From Agrocybe praecox (lineage: Eukaryota; Basidiomycota; Agaricomycetes; Agaricales; Agrocybaceae): a stretch of DNA of 64,000 bases. Position numbers and translations under genes: made by a program. Where the stretch lies: contig OZ024849.1 in NCBI GenBank assembly GCA_964017145.1, forward strand, positions 1,364,001-1,428,000, read 5' to 3'. The notes beneath the pieces are model-generated. The model saw nothing but the letters and a program-made list of their open reading frames with translations, did not search any database and had not been told where the DNA came from. Below, in pieces: positions 57,134 through 64,000 of the stretch (position 1 is the stretch's first letter; each line of letters opens with the position of its first letter).

Positions 57134-57505
57134 ATGCGCCCAGACAGCTTCGCATTGAGCCAGAACGAGCTTGTCAGGCAGCAACTGCTCCGTCGCCACC
57201 TTCTCCCCCCCAAGACGGCGGCTGCAGCGTCAGGTGCAGCAGCGGCCATTATCACGGCGGGCGCCACCTCAGCAAATGGATCGGCCCCTTCTGCGCCACA
57301 GGGTACCCAGCAGGCATGCGTTCTTCGTGCCCTTGCGCGAACTGCTCCACCTGCAGCTGTTTCGGCGTTTAGGGTCGAGCTTACAGGTGGGACTCAGCAT
57401 TTGTTCGTTGACCGGGCAGTGATGGCCTCGTCTGTAGCAGCAGGAAAGGCAGTAGTGGATGAAATGATCCCCGGTTTCAAAGTGGACCCTCTGGAGCTTC
57501 GTGAG
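57134..57505 (+). CDS. Ala-rich hypothetical gene, first exon only
   Basis: ATG 57134 opens a coding-like stretch: charged helix (LSQNELVRQQLLRRHLLPP), an Ala-rich segment, then FRVELTGGTQHLFVDRAVMA and VVDEMIPGFKVDPLEL. At 57506 a good donor GTGAGTGTCC follows. The downstream 600 bp are AT-rich and offer no matching second exon; the in-frame continuation (to 57715) is F/C-rich and looks like intron or random sequence. So this is probably a gene fragment cut by rearrangement. Family unrecognised. Confidence 0.3.
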
Positions 57506-57719
57506 TGTCCTTTCTTTGGTTCCATCGATTTCCTGTGTCCGTATCCATCCTCGCTTTGGCGTTTTCTATGTTCGTCATTTTTACATGTCCGTCCATTTTT
57601 CTGTGGTGCATTGAATACTATACTTGATATTACTCCTTTTCGAAGATTCTATACACTTGTTTATGTAAAAAGGATGTATTTCGGTAATAGCAATGAAAAT
57701 GAAAATGCTAAATAAAAAA

Positions 57720-58094
57720 AGTTTTAAATTGAAGCTATTTATAAATTAGTAGTTGGAGTAGTCGCCCCAATGCAATCTCGGGCTCACCAAACGCTCAGGT
57801 CTTGCCCTCTCCCTTTCTCGAACTGGTATTCAGATAGATGTATTTATTTATATGTATACTACGTACTAGAGTGAGGTGGGGAGGGTGATGGATAGTCGAC
57901 ACGATACATACATACAAAAAAGGGGTATAAGATTTAATCAATCGGAAGAACAAAGAAAAGAAAAGATAGAGCAGAAAGCAAGATACTAGCACGAGAAAAA
58001 AGGGGGGGAACAAGAGACGAGATATGGGCAAGGAGAAAGGAACTCTATGAGCAGTAAGTAGTACTATACGAAGATCGGGAAGGTCAAAAGAAAA
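57720..58094. other. AT-rich intergenic region
   Basis: No gene. The duplicated block shared with 51697 onward begins near 58095. Confidence 0.4.
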
Positions 58095-58722
58095 GGAGGA
58101 TACTAAGAAGATAACGAGTCAAAGAGAAGAGAAGAAAAGCCAAAAGAAAGAGACAGAAAAAAATATACGATATAAGATACCATTTCTCTATAGATTCGAT
58201 TGGTGGTACAAGTACCTTTTTGTGTGTTGTATGTCGGTTGTTCGCCTATTTAGCAATTTTGTGTGGTTTGGGTGGGTGGTGGTTTTGTTTTTGTTTCGTT
58301 TTTTTTGAGAAGGGAGGCAGATGACGGAAGGGCGAAGACGAAGACGAAGATAACAGAGGGTGCAGTCAGTAGGAGGTCAAGGACAAGAGGGCAGGGGATA
58401 GAAGGCAGAACACCAGGTTCCGATTCTCCACTGAACCCAAACAAAAAAACAAAAATTGGAGCGTTGACGATATGTATATATATCCCACACCGTCGACAAG
58501 CACGAGCTGATGTCTTCTTGGACCAAAAAAAGGATATAGAAACGTGATGATGAAATAGTGGTGGTGGTGGTGGTGGTGGTGGTGGTGATGTCGATGGCCA
58601 GGTAGTGCAGTTAGTGAACGAGGAAAAGAGGAAAGACGACAGACAATGTACTGCCAACCACCAAACGCGGCGGCGGCCGTTGTCGTGTTCGTATTTCCAT
58701 TCGCTGCCGTCCCTTGCTGACA

Positions 58723-59640
58723 CTACGAATAAAGCCTCGAGTACTGCGAGCCACCCTTCGCAGCAGAAGCAGGGGCATCACCCTTAGCTCTGTCCTCCTT
58801 GACCTTGATTACCACCAGTAGATGAAGCTTGAAGCTTGAAGGCCCAGAACGCGAGCTCATCAGTCCTTGCGACTGAGTAGACCCAATGGCCGAAGCCACC
58901 GCGCTCGAAATCGTCCCCAGCACGCCACCTCCACCCGACGCACCGGCAACACCAGCCGACAAAGACGACGAGGAGATCAAAGGGAGGTACATATTGCCCA
59001 TGCTCGTCGTCGCCGCCTGCAAATTCTGCAGCGTGCCCAGCTTCAACCTCGCCTGATTCTTTCCCTTTTCTTTGCCACCAGGGGACGACAACGGCAGCTC
59101 ACTCTCATCTTCGTCGCTCTTGCTTCCTCTCCACCGGCCCCATGTCCGTTCCCCTCTCCAGCTCCAGGCAAACACGTCGTGCTCGTAAAGAGCAGAGCAG
59201 GCGGAACATACCCACCACCGGGTATCATGCCCATGCCCATGCCTCCATTCTCCACATCCCATCCATTACTCTCCATGCCCATGCCCATCATCCCACCGCT
59301 ACTCCCGCTCTCCGCTGAGCCCTACACACCGTTCCCATTCGCATCCACCTGCACCACACTCGCCTCATCCATCGTCGCGCCGTTGAACTGTGCCCCAGGC
59401 ATACAGCTCGAATAGTCCGAGGCGAAGCGCGCGTACGCATTGAACGCCGCTTCCGGGTGGTCTAACACCAGCGTGTTATGCCCCGAGCCTACACTCGCAT
59501 TCGCGCGCGGGAAGAGGTTGCGTAGACTCACGCCGTTAAAGTTCAGGCCTTAGGTTCAGCACGAGGGTGGGACGCTGTTAATGTTGTTGGATTTGCATCC
59601 CATTTTCATTTTGAATTTGGTTTTGCTGTTGATCGAACAG
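58723..59640 (-). pseudogene. Met/Gly-rich hypothetical gene, copy 3
   Basis: Most complete C-terminal half of this family: from about 59180 the frame reads SDEDESELPLSSPGGKEKGK, LKLGTLQNLQAATTSMGNMY, a Ser/Gly/Ala run, then VKEDRAKGDAPASAAKGG and the end YSRLYS (stop at 58723). The upstream blocks (PEAAFNAYARFASDYSSCMP at about 59440, MESNGWDVENGGMGMGM at about 59280) lie in other frames, so either introns or frameshifts separate them. No known domain. Acidic, Met/Gly-rich and Ser-rich blocks would fit a transcription-related protein, but this is a guess from composition. Confidence 0.45.
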
Positions 59641-59991
59641 CCGACAAAGGAAAACAAGAAAGGGAAACAAGGACCTTCCGCGATGAGCATCACGATGACG
59701 AGCGGTATAGCGATGGACGAGAGGGTTGGGGCCGAGAGAAATTAGAATTATACTAAATCGAAGCTGAAGAAACCTTCTTCGAAGTCGCATAAGATGGCGG
59801 TGGTACAAGAGATGGAAGAAGGAATTTTATACTCGCACGAGGACCAGGACTCAGACATGGAACTGGAACATGCGGATGGTAGAGTGAGGGCATCGGCATC
59901 GAGTTCGAGTTCGAGCTTGGAAAGGGAACGCGAGCTTGAAGAAAGCAGGCTGGTGGTGTGGCAGTGCAACCTGCACGAGTCCGATTACTAG
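59641..59991 (+). pseudogene. EamA transporter last-exon remnant (R3)
   Basis: Follows exon 10 of the transporter from the start of its charged tail (CCGACAAAGG) to MEEGILYSHEDQDSDMELEH and a Ser-rich piece, with a stop after NERVGAER-like sequence and an altered end VVWQCNLHESDY shared with R1. It precedes MLKL-like copy F, again the transporter-then-MLKL order. Confidence 0.8.
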
Positions 59992-60479
59992 ATTAGATTG
60001 TGTACAAATATGTGACCCAACGCGTACATAGCCGAATCAATCCTTGCTTTGACCACTACTGCCATCATGGGAGGCTGCTCGACGCGCTTGCGTGCCCAGC
60101 TACGCTATCCAGCTGTACAGTGGACTGCTCCAGTGGGGGACGATCTTGACGAAGAACGCCCATTTCGTTGCCTCTGGCGTTAGGCTCCATCATCAGAAAT
60201 AGGCGCTGGTACAGACTAACACATGCTATGTTTACCTCTAATAATAGAGCACTTCCATCACAGGTATACATATACTCACTCTATATATCACTTTCTTTGT
60301 ATCCCAGCGTACTAGGACCGTGATACGAAGTGCAATGAGCAGGGCAGTCCACGTCGTGCATTGCAGTAATTCCAAGAGGACTGGTCCACTACCTACCTGT
60401 TAGTACCCTCCACATCATTCCCTAGTTTAGCTCTCTTACAGATCGTCGTCGTCTGCCTTCATTAATATTATCGAACACA

Positions 60480-62574
60480 ATGGCGTCAGTTGCTGCATCG
60501 TCAACACCCAGCAGGTTCCTCGCACCTGTTACTGTCAGATGTATGCATGACCCAACCTAAGTTGCCCCACATAAAGTATGCATCCACAGGGGCAACTGCC
60601 CAACTGCCCAAAGTGATGCATCAGGGTGACCAACAGTGACTAGAGAGGTGTAGTCATGTGAAAGTCATGTGATCTGATGCATAGCCACATTATAGTCATG
60701 TGATCTAGTGCACAGCCACCAAAGTTATTTTCGTTAAAAATTTCTAAAAATAGATTTTCATAAACCATGTAAATATATAATGAGTTCTAAAAATAGATCG
60801 GTTCTAAAAATAACTTCATCATATTTGGCAAATTCGTAGATGTTCTAAAAATAGAGGCAAACTAAAAATAGATGTGTTCTAAAAATAGATGTGTTCTAAA
60901 AATAGATTTGATCTTGTTTGGTCATGTATTAGTCCCATCTATCATGGTATCAAAAGGACTTTATCGCAAAATTTCAAAGTCCAAAGTCCTCTTGCCTTAT
61001 TAGGTTGTTTGGATGTGATGTCACTCAAAGGCTTTGTTTGTTTTGTAGCAGGCCTGCCCCTGCCTGCTGACATCATTATTTATTATTTGTTTGTATTTGA
61101 GGCCATATAAACATATGAATGGAGCCTAAACATGTAAATAGAGGCAAGCAAAAAGTCATGTGCATTGATTTTGATCCCATCAATATCAAACACATGACTA
61201 TAGTCACAAATGGTCACAATAGGCCAGCCAGAGGGCTTGATGCATCACTTTGGGCAGTTGGGCAGTTGCCCCTGTGGATGCATACTTTATGTGGGGCAAC
61301 TATGCATCACTCATACATAAATTTGACAGCACTGGCTGGTTCCTCGCTCGATTGCGCCGTCCTTATCCGAAATCTCCTACAACTACTACAGGAAATGGAA
61401 GAGCTTCACATGAATCGAGTGAACCCTCCTCCACATCCGTTTTATCGGGGCATCAGGAAAACGTCTCTCAAGGAACCGAAAAGAAGTTCCGCGTCTTTCA
61501 TAAATTCAGTCTCAAACAGCCGTTTTTCAAGAGGAAGAAAGCAGGACTTGAGGTATCCTCTACTACACTAGGAGGGCTTCACAAAACTGGGGGAGGGTTG
61601 GACATTTCAGTATCCATATCCTCCTCGGATGGGATTGTTTCTACAAACGACGGCTCGAACTCGAACACGACCCGCCGGGATTCAAGATCAATTTGGATAT
61701 TTAACAAGAGAAATGGGCAGCCGGGAAACGAATGCAAGCTCAATCTAAGCCATATCAAGTCAGCTCTGACGATTCTCGCTGGAGTCGGGGACATTCTGGC
61801 ACCTGTACCAGGACTGAAAGGAGCAGCGGGAATAATGCTAGAAATTGTCAGGATTGTTGAGGTGCGTAATTGAGACTTCGACATTCTTGAATTCCCTAAT
61901 GAATATTGGTTACAGGTCGCACAAAGTAACAAGAAGGCTGCAAACGCTATCGTCATACGCGCTTTTGAGCTTGTTCAGATTATTTCTGATCCATCCTTGG
62001 TCGTAATCGATAATGAGGGAAATGTACCTGCATTCATTCATGAATTTGAAACGTAAATGCCTTGTCATTGCCGTTCCTGTTATTTTTTCTAATCGTCGGA
62101 CTATCCGTAGCGCCCTGACTGAAATATCAACCACGATAAAATCCGTCGTTCTCAAGGATATACGCTGGTATAAGAAGATCCTGACCGGTGAAGCAATGAA
62201 AGAAAAGATCGAAGATTGCAACGACCTGCTCGATAGACATGTCGAGCGCTTCCAGGTACGTACTTGTTCTCGTCGTTTTATTCCATATACTTATTACCTA
62301 CAATTTCAGGTGGAAATTGCTTTGGCAAACAGACAGACCCTGGAGCGACACCGCACTGAGTCCTGTGCACAGAAAGATTTATATTTGACTACTATTGTTT
62401 CCACTCTTCAGGTGAGCTGGAAGAGAAACCTAATCACTTTCTGTAATTACCATTAAATCCACTCGACAGGACCACAATGACGGTTTGCACCGAGAGATCA
62501 AAATGGTCGCGCGAAAAGGCCTTTTTTTTTTTTCGCACATCAGTGGTCTTATATACGACGCAAATCAACACTAG
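60480..62574 (+). pseudogene. MLKL-like copy F, interrupted by an 814-bp element
   Basis: ATG 60480 opens the family N-terminus for 14 codons, the 814-bp element follows, and the gene resumes at 61338. Downstream exon borders are conserved (exon 1 end 61861; 61916-62052; 62111-62255; 62310-62411; 62470-62574) and I find no other lesion. The last exon runs through a poly-T stretch into a longer C-terminus than copy B. Thus only the insertion disables it, and its loss would need nothing else. Expression of a shorter product from an internal start is conceivable. Confidence 0.75.
60524..61337. mobile_element. 814-bp non-autonomous TIR element (Mutator-like by its TSD)
   Basis: A 10-bp direct repeat GGTTCCTCGC flanks it (60514-60523, 61338-61347) at the point where copy F is split. 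Each end carries a moderately matched outer repeat of about 27 bp followed by a nearly perfect 64-bp inverted repeat (AGTTGCCCCACATAAAGTAT... left at about 60562; its complement right at about 61240-61305). The interior repeats TTCTAAAAATAGAT about eight times (60741-60906) and has no transposase. A 9-11 bp duplication points to Mutator-like elements. Confidence 0.8.
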
Positions 62575-63249
62575 GTTTGATCCCTAATTTAGTGTCGATC
62601 GTGATGTACACAGCCGGACACACAGCTTAGATATGTTGAAATCAAATGGGACTTCGACTAAATTGGGTTAAAGGTTGTGATAATTTTACTTAGGACAAGG
62701 TGCGGCCTCGCTCCGCTTCGGCTTTGGGGTATGATAGAGTATTTTTCTAGAAATTTTGTAAAGAAAGTTTGAACAGGCAAAATTGGAAGATGAGGAAAGA
62801 CAGATGGCCACGGTATTCCGGATCATAATTCCATGAAAGGATGCAAGACCCAGGCGAACACAAATGAAATTGAAACGGACTCCGGAAAGGATTGTATTGT
62901 TTGCAGACTCAAGAACAATAAGGATAGAAACCAAATAAATGTACACAAAAAACTGCGTTTGCTTAATTATAGAGTAATATGCAAGCTAACACATGCATAT
63001 GTTTAGCTCCAATAATAGAGAATTTTCAGTATGGGTATACGTACACTCACTCTATATATCTGTTTTTCTATATACCAGCGTACTAGGACCGAGGTACGAA
63101 GTGCAATGAACAGAGCAGTGTATGTCGTGCATTGCAGTATTCCGTCCGAGAGGATTGGTCCACTGCCTACTTGTTGGTAACCCCCCACAGTTTAGTTCTC
63201 TTATTACAGATCGTCGTCGAGTCTGCCTTCATTAATATTATCGGAAATC
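62575..63249. other. Intergenic region and promoter block of copy G
   Basis: No gene in 62575-62990. From about 62980 the sequence matches the conserved upstream block of copies A, B and F. Confidence 0.5.
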
Positions 63250-64000
63250 ATGGCCGAATTTGCTGCGTCGTCAACACCTACCAGGGTCCTCGCTCGATTG
63301 CGCCATCCTTATCCGAAATTCCCTGCGACTACTACAGGAAATAGGAGAGCTTTACAAGAATTGAATCAACCCTCCTCCACATCATTTTTGGCAGGGCATC
63401 AAGACAATGTCTCTCAAGGAACCGAAAAGAAGTTTCAAGTCTTTCATAAACTCGGTTGCAAACAGCCGTTTTCCAAGAGGAAACAAGCAGGACTTGAGGG
63501 ATCCTCTACTACACTAGGAGGACTACGCGAAACTGAGGGAGCATTGAACATTTCAGTATCCATATCCTCCTCAGATGGGAGGGTTTCTACAAACGATGGC
63601 TCGAACTCGAACACGACACGCCAGGAATCAAAATTGATTTGGATATTTAACAAGAGAAAGGTGGAGCCGGGAGACAAACGCAAGCTCAATCTGAGCCATA
63701 TCAAGTCAGCTCTGACGATTCTCGCTGGCGTCGGGGACATAGCACCTGTACCAGGACTGAAAGGAGCAGCGGGAATAATGCTAGAAATTGTCAGGATTGT
63801 TGAGGTGCGTAATTAATTGAGACTTTGACATTCTTGAGATCCCTTTAAATGTATATTGTTTACAGGTCGCACAAAGTAATGAGGAGGCTGCAAATGCTAC
63901 CGTCATACGCGCTTTTGAGCTTGTTCAGATTATTTCTGATCCATCCTTGGTGGTAATCGATAATGAGAAAAATGTACCTCTATTCATTCGTGCATTTGAA
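63250..64000 (+). CDS. MLKL/HeLo-like helical-domain protein, copy G (partial, right edge)
   Basis: ATG 63250 opens exon 1 (63250-63804, 185 codons) with the family linker (TPTRVLARLRHPYPKFP, FSKRKQAGLEGSS) and IAPVPGLKGAAGI. Intron 63805-63865 and exon 2 from 63866 follow the pattern of copy B to the window end. No stop or frameshift is seen in the visible part, so this is the second apparently intact member. Exons 3-5 lie outside the window. Compared with copy B it lacks one codon before APVPG and has N-E-E instead of N-K-K at the start of exon 2. Confidence 0.65.

Larger units (their letters stand above)
58095..59991. repeat. Segmental duplicate of 51697-53385
   Basis: Both blocks start with GAGGATACTAAGAAGATAACGAGTC-like sequence (quoted only by position: 58096 and 51702). 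They contain the same GT-rich region, the Met/Gly-rich gene on the minus strand and a transporter last-exon remnant on the plus strand, and end with GTGTGGCAGTGCAA. An added (GGT)n microsatellite lies at 58558-58588. Confidence 0.75.

Overview
This is nuclear DNA of a mushroom-forming basidiomycete (Agaricomycetes). The supports are short spliceable introns of about 50-65 bp with GTRNGY donors, micro-exons, and families typical of that group: expanded F-box/LRR genes, a DUF6533 seven-helix membrane protein, a DyP-type peroxidase, an HNH-like nuclease family member and MLKL/HeLo-like helical proteins. Exon models were made by hand from ORFs and splice signals. Each multi-exon model marked complete closes in frame.

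Layout. 1-10.9 kb is an ordinary gene region: an unknown partial gene (-), an F-box gene (-), a CRAL-TRIO/RhoGAP gene (+), a single-pass membrane protein (-) and a second F-box paralogue (+). 11.4-25.5 kb holds an EamA-type transporter (+), a dead MLKL-like copy (A), a DUF6533 membrane protein (+), the one complete MLKL-like copy (B, +), a coiled-coil/RG-rich gene broken by one stop, and the first copy of a Met/Gly-rich gene (-). 26.9-30.5 kb holds a DyP peroxidase (+) and a decayed RRP45 exosome-subunit gene. 31.7-37.9 kb repeats the transporter plus MLKL-like unit (copy C), with copy C split by a copia-type non-autonomous LTR element. 38-44.8 kb has LRR-like remnants, a small palindromic MITE, a small secreted protein gene, an MFS/MLKL chimeric ORF (copy D) and a large F-box gene (-) with a frameshift. 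45.8-50.1 kb is a decayed acidic/basic gene hit by a 620-bp TA-flanked element and by a 1.7-kb fold-back element, followed by a 200-N assembly gap. 51.7-64 kb contains two more copies of the Met/Gly-rich gene, three transporter remnants, an HNH-like gene and MLKL-like copies E, F (split by an 814-bp TIR element) and G (running off the window).

Interpretation. The main theme is a birth-and-death cluster. A small gene with an N-terminal basic linker and a C-terminal four-helix domain of MLKL/HeLo-like type, without a kinase or NB-ARC domain, occurs seven times. It often lies directly downstream of a transporter copy or remnant. Non-autonomous transposons repeatedly land in the copies. The household genes (RhoGAP, DyP, F-box, DUF6533) look intact. 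Function of the MLKL-like family (cell death, allorecognition) is inference from domain resemblance only.
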